Made by a program: the position numbers and the translations under genes
Notes under the pieces: generated by a model
Database searches by the model: none
Told to the model about the DNA's origin: nothing
What the model saw: the letters and a program-made list of their open reading frames with translations, nothing else
Assembly (NCBI GenBank): GCA_025361325.1
Contig: JANYAL010000193.1
Span: forward strand, 1-5,980
Source of the DNA: Bacteroidota bacterium
Lineage (GTDB): Bacteria; Bacteroidota; Bacteroidia; Chitinophagales; Chitinophagaceae
Direction: 5' to 3'
DNA length: 5,980 bases
Shown: in pieces, positions 1 through 4,854 of the stretch
Layout of the letters: each line of letters opens with the position of its first letter
How positions within the stretch are numbered: the first letter of the stretch is position 1

Positions 1-650
1 TCTTCCGGGATACCGGCTTCCACTTTACCCACCAGATCGGCACCAACGTCGGCTGCTTTAGTATATATGCCACCGCCAACACGGGCAAAAAGGGCAATGG
101 ATTCTGCACCCAGACTGAATCCTGTCAGGATCTCAATGGTACGCTCCATTTCCACACTATCCACTGCTGCATGCGGTGCAAAGACCATTTTCAATATGAT
201 GAAAAGCCCCCCCAGGCCTATTACGGCTAAACCAGCCACACCAAGTCCCATTACACTGCCACCTGTAAATGAAACATTCAGGGCCTTTGCGAGGCTTGTG
301 CGGGCTGCATGGGCAGTACGTACATTAGCCCTGGTAGCTACTTTCATACCTATAAAACCGGCGGTGGCACTGAAGAAGGCACCAGCCACGAAAGCGAGGG
401 CAATACTCCAGTGGCTGTTCGGATTGCTGAAACCCATCACACCCAGTAAGAGGGCGCCGGTGATCACGAAATAGGCGAGGATCTTATATTCTGCCTTTAA
501 AAAAGCCATCGCACCTTCGGAGATATAGGTGCTGATCTCTTTCATGCGCTCGTTACCGGCTTCCTGCCTGGATACCCATGCAAATTTTATAAAAGTGTAA
601 AGCAGGCCTACAATGCCCATCGCCGGAATAACGTAAATCAAATTGTCCAT
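1..650 (-). CDS. hppA: Membrane-bound ion-translocating pyrophosphatase, N-terminal part (3' end beyond window)
   Basis: This protein would hydrolyse cytoplasmic pyrophosphate and couple it to pumping H+ or Na+ across the inner membrane. The visible 216 residues start MDNLIYVIPAMGIVGLLYTF, a hydrophobic first helix, and contain further hydrophobic segments near residues 57-75, 80-100 and 130-153. The decisive motif is at 192-211: GGGIYTKAAD followed by VGADLVGKVE. It contains the family's pyrophosphate-binding pattern D-x7-K-x-E as D201, K209 and E211. The frame stays open to the window edge, so the C-terminal two thirds or more of this family (usually about 650-800 residues) are missing. The ATG at 650 is chosen because the first helix begins there and a promoter-like sequence lies about 30 bp upstream. 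The residues that separate K+-dependent from K+-independent enzymes, and Na+ from H+ pumps, lie mostly outside the window, so the ion cannot be called. It appears to be transcribed on its own, away from the OsmC operon. Confidence 0.96.
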   Translation of the reverse strand, partial: MDNLIYVIPAMGIVGLLYTFIKFAWVSRQEAGNERMKEISTYISEGAMAFLKAEYKILAYFVITGALLLGVMGFSNPNSHWSIALAFVAGAFFSATAGFIGMKVATRANVRTAHAARTSLAKALNVSFTGGSVMGLGVAGLAVIGLGGLFIILKMVFAPHAAVDSVEMERTIEILTGFSLGAESIALFARVGGGIYTKAADVGADLVGKVEAGIPE

Positions 651-679
651 AAGTAGTGATTATGCTGAATTTTGGACGG

Positions 680-707
680 CAAAAATAGGTTAAATGGTGC
701 GAAAAAA
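680..707 (-). promoter_or_regulatory. Probable hppA promoter (Bacteroidota type)
   Basis: On the minus strand TATTTTTG (687 to 680) fits the Bacteroidota -7 consensus TAnnTTTG exactly. Fourteen bases further upstream lies a run of six T (707 to 702), which starts 20 bases before the -7 word and could serve as a weak -33 element, although the usual TTTG is not present. The -7 word ends 29 bp before the hppA start codon, giving a short AT-rich leader without a Shine-Dalgarno sequence, as is normal for the phylum. The match is by eye; transcription was not tested. Confidence 0.45.
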
Positions 708-775
708 GGGATTTGGGGGTGGGAACTTTGTATGGGATGAAGGATAATCGGATTTAGGAGGGTCAGGGAAATTAT

Positions 776-793
776 AAAGGTTAAAAAGGTTAA
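776..793. repeat. Two tandem copies of AAAGGTTAA upstream of hppA
   Basis: AAAGGTTAA occurs twice with no gap, at 776-784 and 785-793, without mismatch. A third, shorter copy, AGGTTAA at 687-693, touches the -7 word of the hppA promoter candidate. On the hppA strand the word reads TTAACCT. The placement suits binding sites for a regulator of hppA, but the words are short and AT-rich, and no regulator is known to me for them. Confidence 0.5.
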
Positions 794-827
794 GAGGGTG
801 TGGCTAAAGGGTATTTTTTTGGTTTTT

Positions 828-922
828 CCTTATCTCTTGCTTATCCTTTCCCTATGACTACACCAGGTTCTCATATGGGATTTGGCTCCAGGGGATAAGG
901 AAAAGATAGTATGGAGATAAGG
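828..922. repeat. Nested inverted repeat able to form a three-part stem-loop
   Basis: Three nested arm pairs can be read directly. The outer pair is CCTTATCTC (828-836) with GAGATAAGG (914-922), 9 bp. The middle pair is CTTATCC (840-846) with GGATAAG (893-899), 7 bp. The inner pair is CCCTATGA (850-857) with TCATATGGG (871-879), 8 bp with T876 bulged, closing a 13-nt loop. The left arm has 3-nt joints and the right arm 13- and 14-nt joints. A competing 10-bp pairing, TTTTCCTTAT (824-833) with ATAAGGAAAA (895-904), excludes both the outer and middle stems. A T-rich tract (813-827) flanks the left side, but no T-run follows the stem on either strand, so it is not a standard intrinsic terminator. 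It could be a structured RNA, a processed 3' end of the OsmC operon, or the remnant of a small palindromic element. Confidence 0.5.
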
Positions 923-944
923 TTGTACAGACGATTTAATGATA

Positions 945-960
945 ATTAACAACAGTTAAT
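945..960 (-). terminator. Weak hairpin downstream of the OsmC operon
   Basis: ATTAAC (945-950) and GTTAAT (955-960) form a 6-bp stem with a four-base loop, about 58 bp past the stop codon of the osmC-like gene. The stem is AT-rich and is not followed by a clear T-run on the minus strand, so termination here is only a possibility. The larger structure at 828-922 is the alternative 3' end. Confidence 0.2.
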
Positions 961-1017
961 GATCAGATGAGTGTAAGTAAATATTCAAACAGTTCAATTC
1001 ATTTAGCCTGTATTTAT

Positions 1018-1467
1018 TTAATGGGCCATCACGGGCAATGCCACTTCAGGCTGAAAGATGATCTTAGACCTTACCGAATTGGAGATCAGGCAGGCGGCTT
1101 CTGATTTTTGGAGAATGCGAAACGCTCTATCCCGATCGGCTTCATTGTGTATCTCCAGCCTGGGTGCAAGGGTGATCTCACTGATCATGTATTTTCCTTC
1201 TACGATCTCCAGTTTGCCTTTGGCATTGGAATGAAAAGAAATATACTCCAGCCTGGAATTCTCTGCAATGGCCAGGAAGGTCGTCATCAGGCAGCTGTTC
1301 ACCGCAGCCACCAGCAGGTGTTCGGGCGACCAGATGTTTTCCATGCCATGCGGGAACTGGGGTGGGGTAGCCACTTCTACCGGGGTGTTCAATACAGGGG
1401 ATGTAATGGTTCCTTTGCGGTTGGCATCCCACTTTACATCAACCTCATAATAATGTGCTTCGTTCAT
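1018..1467 (-). CDS. OsmC-family protein (peroxiredoxin-like)
   Basis: Members of the OsmC/Ohr superfamily are cytoplasmic dimers that reduce organic hydroperoxides, and in some branches other oxidised or sulfurated thiols, with a pair of cysteines. The 149-residue length fits the family. Residues 47-59 (SPEHLLVAAVNSC) are the signature around the peroxidatic cysteine C59, and C126 in the segment EAACLISNS is the partner cysteine. The protein therefore keeps both catalytic thiols. The usual N-terminal strand region and a W13 are present. I see no signal peptide. Its ATG overlaps the stop of the preceding gene as ATGA (1464-1467), which indicates translational coupling, and it is the last gene of the five-gene operon. 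The sequence does not place it firmly in the OsmC, Ohr or YhfA-like branch, so the natural substrate is open. Association with a rhodanese suggests a sulfane-sulfur or thiol-oxidation role (inference). Confidence 0.93.
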   Translation of the reverse strand: MNEAHYYEVDVKWDANRKGTITSPVLNTPVEVATPPQFPHGMENIWSPEHLLVAAVNSCLMTTFLAIAENSRLEYISFHSNAKGKLEIVEGKYMISEITLAPRLEIHNEADRDRAFRILQKSEAACLISNSVRSKIIFQPEVALPVMAH

Positions 1468-1724
1468 GATTTTTTATCTTTAATTTCTTCGAATAGGGTA
1501 TTATCTGTATGTACTATATCTCTTTTAACCGGTGGCACTATACAGTTGCCCACCCCGCAGCAGCCGGTATTGCTGAGTGCCTGGAATAACAGCAAAGCAC
1601 CAATGAGCCCGGGAAAGATATCATGCACCTGGTATGCCTGTACAACCAGTATGATCCCCAGTGCCAGGCGTATCAACCGCATGAGGTTCCAATTATAGAA
1701 AAGGGTTTGTTTGATGATGTTCAT
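1464..1724 (-). CDS. Small membrane protein with CCG-x3-C cluster, DUF2892-like
   Basis: This 86-residue protein has two predicted membrane helices, about residues 17-33 and 36-51. They are followed directly by the cysteine cluster TGCCGVGNC (54-61; C55, C56, C61) and a charged, probably cytoplasmic tail ending EEIKDKKS. I recognise the type as a small Bacteroidota membrane protein often found beside rhodaneses. It has the size and helix arrangement of DUF2892/YgaP membrane domains but lacks their FCPLY word. Its function is unknown. Three cysteines at the membrane edge could bind a metal or carry sulfane sulfur; this is inference. Its start overlaps the rhodanese stop by ATGA (1721-1724), and its own stop overlaps the osmC-like start in the same way, so it should be made together with both. 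Confidence 0.85.
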   Translation of the reverse strand: MNIIKQTLFYNWNLMRLIRLALGIILVVQAYQVHDIFPGLIGALLLFQALSNTGCCGVGNCIVPPVKRDIVHTDNTLFEEIKDKKS

Positions 1725-2035
1725 TTAATGGCCCCCCTTAAGTTGGTCCAGGCTCCACCATTATGCACGCTGGAAAAACCATTTGCCTGTAAGATATTCT
1801 TTGCGGAAGAACTCCGCATGCCCGAGGCACAGCAGGTAATGACGGGTCTGTCCTTTTTGATCTTATTCATATTGCTTCTCAATTGTAGCAAAGGAATATT
1901 AACCGCACCTTTGAGGTGTCCGCTTCTGAATTCTTCAGGTGTGCGAACATCCAGGATGGTGGCACCGTTTCGGATCAACAGGCCCAGGTCGGTCCTGGGC
2001 CCGCTTTGAAATAAACGTTTAATCAGTGCGATCAT
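1721..2035 (-). CDS. Single-domain rhodanese-like sulfurtransferase
   Basis: Rhodaneses take a sulfane sulfur onto an active-site cysteine as a persulfide and hand it to thiol or cyanide acceptors. This 104-residue protein is one full rhodanese domain. It has ILDVRTPEEF at 27-36, the conserved HLKGAVNIP at 40-48 and the active-site loop C69-A-S-G-M-R73, preceded by a second cysteine, C68. The closing NGGAW is at 92-96. There is no signal peptide, so it is presumably cytoplasmic. The frame is open for 38 more codons upstream, to an ATG at 2149, but that extension lies inside the DUF6132 gene and has no rhodanese similarity. The ATG at 2035 overlaps the DUF6132 stop by ATGA and starts just before the domain, so I chose it. 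It is the third gene of the operon and is flanked by membrane proteins that may supply its membrane partner, as the fused C-terminal domain does in YgaP. Confidence 0.94.
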   Translation of the reverse strand: MIALIKRLFQSGPRTDLGLLIRNGATILDVRTPEEFRSGHLKGAVNIPLLQLRSNMNKIKKDRPVITCCASGMRSSSAKNILQANGFSSVHNGGAWTNLRGAIK

Positions 2036-2235
2036 ATTTTTTTTGATTTTTCTTTTTGAAAGAGGTTGAAGAATAATCCTCCCATAAGGCTGCCGTACAA
2101 AGTACTGTTCAGGGGCCTGGAGGTGATGGCACAGGTGCCGGTGCTGCATCCCACATAAAAGTAATAGGCATAGCCTGCTATGGCCCCTGCCAGAATACCG
2201 ATGAGGGTTAGCTTGTATTTACGCAGAAAGGTCAT
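2032..2235 (-). CDS. DUF6132 family small membrane protein
   Basis: This 67-residue protein has a basic N-terminus (RKYKLT), a glycine/alanine-rich helix at about 9-28, then the word VGCSTGTCAITSRPLNSTLY at 28-47 with cysteines C30 and C35, a second helix at about 46-59 and a lysine-rich tail. The GC-x4-C-x-ITS-x-P pattern is what I associate with DUF6132, a family without known function that is common in Bacteroidota. The two cysteines would sit between the helices, probably on the periplasmic side if both ends are cytoplasmic as the charges suggest. It begins one base after the DUF2892 stop and overlaps the rhodanese start by ATGA. A part in thiol or sulfur handling at the membrane is inferred from neighbours only. 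Confidence 0.87.
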   Translation of the reverse strand: MTFLRKYKLTLIGILAGAIAGYAYYFYVGCSTGTCAITSRPLNSTLYGSLMGGLFFNLFQKEKSKKI

Positions 2236-2236
2236 A

Positions 2237-2443
2237 TCAGTCTTTCTTTTTGTTGGTATTAATGCCGAAGGGCAGGTACAGGGGGCAGAAGCTGACGAAG
2301 CTGGTTAGGATGAATATACCCGCCAATACCAGACCGATGATGGCTACGGTACCGTTGATGACATGTGTAAAATACAAAACCCCAATTACAATAGCCACGG
2401 CGATACGTGCGATGCGGTCAAAGATTCCCATATTCTTTTTCAT
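2237..2443 (-). CDS. DUF2892 (YgaP-type membrane domain) protein
   Basis: This 68-residue protein opens with MKKNMGIFDRIARI, the characteristic start of stand-alone DUF2892 proteins. It has two hydrophobic helices at about 11-29 and 32-51 and the family word FCPLYLPFGINT at 52-63 with C53. In E. coli YgaP the same type of membrane domain is fused behind a rhodanese; here it is a separate gene two places upstream of a rhodanese. It is the first gene of the operon. The leader on the minus strand is AT-rich (AAAAATTTAAATC just before ATG), with no Shine-Dalgarno sequence. An internal ATG (codon 5) is possible, but the upstream start matches the family. Its molecular function is not established. 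Confidence 0.9.
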   Translation of the reverse strand: MKKNMGIFDRIARIAVAIVIGVLYFTHVINGTVAIIGLVLAGIFILTSFVSFCPLYLPFGINTNKKKD

Positions 2444-2476
2444 GATTTAAATTTTTGCGTGATGATGATGTTCAGT

Positions 2477-2524
2477 TGCAAAATTGCACAAAGGAAAATT
2501 AGTGTACGGTTACATTTGTTACAT
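2477..2524 (-). promoter_or_regulatory. Candidate operator/promoter region of the five-gene operon
   Basis: The 75-bp gap between the regulator gene and the operon holds two features. TGCAAAATTGCA (2477-2488) is an inverted repeat with arms TGCAA/TTGCA and a 2-bp centre. GTTACAT occurs twice with a 2-bp spacer (2509-2515 and 2518-2524), the second copy running into the end of the regulator gene; on the operon strand the word reads ATGTAAC. TGTAAC is also part of the palindrome in front of the regulator's own start. On the operon strand CAATTTTG (2486 to 2479) is one base off the -7 consensus TAnnTTTG, and the centre of the GTTACAT pair lies about 34 bp upstream of the middle of that word, a spacing compatible with an activator next to polymerase. 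I see no good -33 word. This is a reading by eye. Confidence 0.35.
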
Positions 2525-3142
2525 AAGGGAGATCTTATTTCGGCCCAGTTTTACGACCGCTTCATCTTCCAGCTGTTTGAGAAGGCGGGATACCACAACC
2601 CGGGCCGTACCGAGTTCTGTGGCCAGTTGTTCATGGGTGATGGTCAGCGTGTTGTTGTTAGAGAGTTCTGTTTTCTTCCGAAGCAGGTTGAGCAATCGTT
2701 CATCCATTTTTTTAAAGGCCACTTCATTGACCACATCCAGCAGTTCTTCAAAGCGTTTGTGATAGAGGCGGAATACATAATCAAGCAAACCGGGCTGCTC
2801 CCGGATCATCGTCATCACCTTGTTCACCGGAACAAAGAGTATCTCTGATTCTTCTTCCGCAATGGCTTTGATGAGGCTGGTCTCGTGATGTATTCCCGCC
2901 AGCAGGGACATGATGCAGCTTTCACCGGCGGTGATATAGTACAACAGGATCTCCCTGCCATCGGCATCGGTTCTGATTACTTTTATGCTGCCGTTTATAA
3001 CAATGGGTATGGCCCTTATTTGCGTGTTATCCTGCTGGATGACCTCTCCTTCCCCGAAAGTTTTGTAGTTGCCCTCCCTGGCCAGTTTTTCCATTATTAT
3101 GGGGGAAGGGCTGAAGGTATTGAAATGGCCGCTGATCTCCAT
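2519..3142 (-). CDS. Crp/Fnr-family transcriptional regulator
   Basis: This 207-residue protein has the normal size and layout of the family: an N-terminal cyclic-nucleotide-binding-type beta-roll (about 15-115), a long dimer helix (about 118-140) and a C-terminal winged helix-turn-helix (about 150-207). The turn-helix unit ITHEQLATELGTARVVVSRL lies at 168-187. The effector pocket region GESCIMSLLAG (73-83) carries the only cysteine, C76. There is no N-terminal cysteine cluster, so it is not a classic Fnr with an iron-sulfur cluster, and the arginine/serine pattern that binds cAMP in E. coli CRP is not evident. In the recognition helix the usual Glu of the E-x-x-S-R type word is V183 or nearby, leaving R181, S185 and R186. 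It is encoded immediately before and on the same strand as the five-gene operon, so it very likely controls it and may be co-transcribed with it. A palindrome 3 bp from its own start suggests autoregulation. Confidence 0.95.
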   Translation of the reverse strand: MEISGHFNTFSPSPIIMEKLAREGNYKTFGEGEVIQQDNTQIRAIPIVINGSIKVIRTDADGREILLYYITAGESCIMSLLAGIHHETSLIKAIAEEESEILFVPVNKVMTMIREQPGLLDYVFRLYHKRFEELLDVVNEVAFKKMDERLLNLLRKKTELSNNNTLTITHEQLATELGTARVVVSRLLKQLEDEAVVKLGRNKISLM

Positions 3143-3144
3143 AC

Positions 3145-3156
3145 TGTAAAGTTACA
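3145..3156 (-). promoter_or_regulatory. Palindrome TGTAA-N2-TTACA at the regulator's start
   Basis: TGTAAAGTTACA is an inverted repeat with 5-bp arms, ending 3 bp before the Crp/Fnr start codon. On the regulator's strand it reads TGTAACTTTACA and overlaps TAACTTTA, one base off the -7 consensus TAnnTTTG. Its TGTAAC half recurs twice before the five-gene operon. Crp/Fnr proteins bind short palindromes, so this is a reasonable candidate for self-regulation. Its closeness to the start codon would favour repression. Confidence 0.35.
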
Positions 3157-3259
3157 CATTATACAGAGTGTTAATGCCGTCCCTCCGTGGGGATGCCAAT
3201 TTCCATTATTTTTATACCTGCACATTAAACCTTAAAATGAATCTTCAGTCGGAGTATTT

Positions 3260-4051
3260 ATGAAAAAGTTCTACTCAGGTTTGTTAATATTTTTAATTGG
3301 TGCCGGGAACTGGCAGGGTAAGTATGGCCATGCAACAGATATTCAATCCCTGCCTGTTAAAGCAGTACGGGACACTGTACATACCTATACTTTATATTTT
3401 ACCATTGACGACGGGCCGCTGGAGGGTACGCCCTATATTGACAGCGTTTTCCGGGAGGAAAAAGTTCCTGCGGATCTATTTCTGGTGGGTTCGCATGTGT
3501 ACCAGGATGAATTGTTCACCGACTATTTAAAGAAACTCCGGAAGAATAAATGGTTTGAATTCGATAACCACAGTTACACGCATGCCAATGAGGATTATAA
3601 TTTTTATTATGCCCATCCAAAGATCGTTTTGCATGATATGGAACGCAACCAGGATTCGCTCCATTTTAATAACACCATTTGCCGTATGCCCGCCAGGAAT
3701 ATGTGGCGTATTGCCGGTAAACGATTTGATGATGGCTTTAGCGGGAGTTCTTCAGCCAACCTGTTAAAACGAAAAGGATACCAGGTGATCGGGTGGGATT
3801 TGGAATGGGAGGCAGATTCGCTTAACCGGCCTGTTCAGTCACCCGACAGTCTGTTCCACCAGTTGAAACGGGCCTTTTATGATGAAGAATCATTTGTTCC
3901 CGGTCATGTGGTTCTGCTCTGTCACGACTGGATGTTCACAAACGCATCAGCAAAAAAGGAACTGGAGAATTTTATCCGGTTGGTTAAGGAAGACAAGGAA
4001 ATAAGATTTGAGTGGCTGAAGAAATACCCTTTGTATAAAAAGAAGAAATGA
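3260..4051 (+). CDS. Polysaccharide deacetylase family protein (NodB domain), exported
   Basis: Carbohydrate esterase family 4 enzymes remove N- or O-acetyl groups from peptidoglycan, chitin or exopolysaccharide with a metal-bound aspartate/two-histidine site. The 263-residue product has a likely signal peptide (MKKFYSGLLIFLIGAG, cleavage perhaps near A25) and no lipobox cysteine. The NodB motifs appear in order: TIDDGP at 48-53 (D50 likely base, D51 metal ligand), HSYTH at 104-108 (H104, H108 metal ligands), RMPARNMWR at 142-150, GWDLEW at 178-183 and LLCHDW at 219-224 (H222 likely catalytic acid). The third motif is unusual: the canonical R-x-P is followed by Ala-Arg rather than an aromatic residue. 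The tail ends in KKKK. Translation starts at ATG 3260, with GGAG eight bases upstream (3251-3254), an unusually clear Shine-Dalgarno-like word for this phylum. The gene stands alone, divergent from the regulator and convergent with the dehydrogenase. The substrate is not identifiable. Confidence 0.93.
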   Translation: MKKFYSGLLIFLIGAGNWQGKYGHATDIQSLPVKAVRDTVHTYTLYFTIDDGPLEGTPYIDSVFREEKVPADLFLVGSHVYQDELFTDYLKKLRKNKWFEFDNHSYTHANEDYNFYYAHPKIVLHDMERNQDSLHFNNTICRMPARNMWRIAGKRFDDGFSGSSSANLLKRKGYQVIGWDLEWEADSLNRPVQSPDSLFHQLKRAFYDEESFVPGHVVLLCHDWMFTNASAKKELENFIRLVKEDKEIRFEWLKKYPLYKKKK

Positions 4052-4079
4052 TCCGATACTTCCTCCTTGCTTATTTATA
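4034..4079. terminator. Possible bidirectional terminator between convergent genes
   Basis: The deacetylase and the dehydrogenase converge with only 19 bp between stop codons. TATAAAAAGAAG (4034-4045) can pair with CTTGCTTATTTATA (4066-4079) over 12 base pairs with two single-base bulges (G4069, A4073), leaving a 20-nt loop. The stem contains the last codons of both genes. It is AT-rich, with A-rich left and T-rich right sides, so it could work in both directions, but the stem is weak and I have not computed its stability. Confidence 0.3.
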
Positions 4080-4844
4080 AATTCCTGCTGCTATTCTTTC
4101 AACAAAAGTTTTTGGGAGCAGCCAAACCATGAATGCCTGGAATTTATTAATGAATCCGGTTATCACTTCCCGTTTACCCGCAAACATGGCATTTACGGCA
4201 ATAGCGGCCACAGATTGAGGGCTGGCATGAAACTTACTGGCAGTCTTTTTTGTTTTTTCGTTCATGTTTGCCCTGTTCGGGAAATCTGTATCAGTAGGCC
4301 CGGGGCTTACGGCAGTAACTGAGACGGAACTGCCTTTTAATTCATGCGACAATGAACGGGTGAAGTGCAGGACAAATGATTTTGAGGAGGAGTACAGATT
4401 GAGCATGGGTACGGACTGGTAAGCAGAAGAGCTGGCAATATTTAGTATATAGGCTTTTTCACAGGTTTTAAGCATGGGCAGAAAAGCCTGGCATAACTGT
4501 ACGAGTGAAATGATATTGACCTGTAAAAGGGAAGCATTGTCTTTTTTACTATACTCGTAGAACGGTCCCGTAAGGCCATAACCGGCATTATTGACAAGTA
4601 TGTTCACGGTATACTGATTGGCCTGGCACCATTTCAGAATTTTTTCATCCGTATCAGGTTCTGAAAGATCCATGACCAGGTAATCTGCTTTAACACCATA
4701 CTGATCCCGTATTTCAGCAGCCAATTGTTCTAATAAAACGCCAGACCGGGCAAGCAGCAGAACAGGTATCTTTCTTTTTGCCAATTCTATGGCAATGGAC
4801 TTTCCAATACCCTTGCTGGCGCCGGTGATCAGGGCATAATACAT
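4071..4844 (-). CDS. Classical short-chain dehydrogenase/reductase (SDR)
   Basis: This 257-residue protein is a cytoplasmic NAD(P)-dependent oxidoreductase of the classical SDR type. The Rossmann glycine motif TGASKGIG is at 7-14, NNAG at 85-88, the structural N110, and the catalytic triad S138-Y151-K155 (YSSSK at 151-155). The PGPTDTDF segment at 181-188 also fits. R33 after the second strand (LLLAR) and the basic K11 in the glycine motif hint at NADP(H) rather than NAD(H), which is inference. The C-terminal region contains MVWLLPKTFVERIAAGIYK, an amphipathic hydrophobic tail seen in SDRs that work near membranes or on lipid substrates. Its ATG lies 10 bp after the stop of the PhyH-like gene on the same strand, so the two are almost certainly one transcript. 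The substrate is unknown: a ketone or alcohol made or consumed by the neighbouring oxygenase is the obvious guess. Confidence 0.94.
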   Translation of the reverse strand: MYYALITGASKGIGKSIAIELAKRKIPVLLLARSGVLLEQLAAEIRDQYGVKADYLVMDLSEPDTDEKILKWCQANQYTVNILVNNAGYGLTGPFYEYSKKDNASLLQVNIISLVQLCQAFLPMLKTCEKAYILNIASSSAYQSVPMLNLYSSSKSFVLHFTRSLSHELKGSSVSVTAVSPGPTDTDFPNRANMNEKTKKTASKFHASPQSVAAIAVNAMFAGKREVITGFINKFQAFMVWLLPKTFVERIAAGIYK

Positions 4845-4854
4845 GAAACAGGGT

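Larger units (their letters stand above)
651..1017. other. Non-coding region between hppA and the OsmC operon
   Basis: No open frame here resembles a gene on either strand. Both neighbours are read leftwards, so the stretch holds the 3' flank of the osmC-like gene (right part) and the 5' flank of hppA (left part). From left to right it contains the hppA promoter candidate (680-707), a purine-rich tract on the plus strand (about 700-810), a 2 x 9-bp tandem repeat (776-793), a T-rich tract (813-827), a nested inverted repeat (828-922) and a small AT-rich hairpin (945-960). These are described separately. Confidence 0.7.

Noticed and set aside
67..474. 135-codon open frame on the plus strand inside hppA
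   Set aside because: It is antisense to a clear pyrophosphatase coding sequence, has low-complexity composition rich in Pro, Ala, Thr and Lys, and resembles no family.
1108..1698. 196-codon open frame on the plus strand
   Set aside because: It runs antisense across the osmC-like gene and the CCG membrane protein gene, both of which have strong family motifs; the translated product has none.
1623..2009. 128-codon open frame on the plus strand opposite the rhodanese
   Set aside because: It is antisense to the rhodanese and its neighbour, with no recognisable domain.
2036..2149. N-terminal extension of the rhodanese gene to an upstream ATG at 2149
   Set aside because: The extra 38 residues (His-, Gln- and Arg-rich) lie inside the DUF6132 gene in another frame and add nothing to the domain; the ATG at 2035 overlaps the upstream stop like the other operon junctions.
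2363..2848. 161-codon open frame on the plus strand
   Set aside because: It is antisense to the regulator's DNA-binding domain and the DUF2892 start, and has no family features.
2885..3235. 116-codon open frame on the plus strand
   Set aside because: It is antisense to the effector domain of the Crp/Fnr regulator and runs into the divergent promoter region; no motif supports it.
3237..3263. Eight-codon ORF (MNLQSEYL) whose stop overlaps the deacetylase start as ATGA
   Set aside because: The overlap is neat and could be a leader peptide for coupling, but an eight-codon frame at this AT content is easily chance, and the GGAG word serves the deacetylase start directly.
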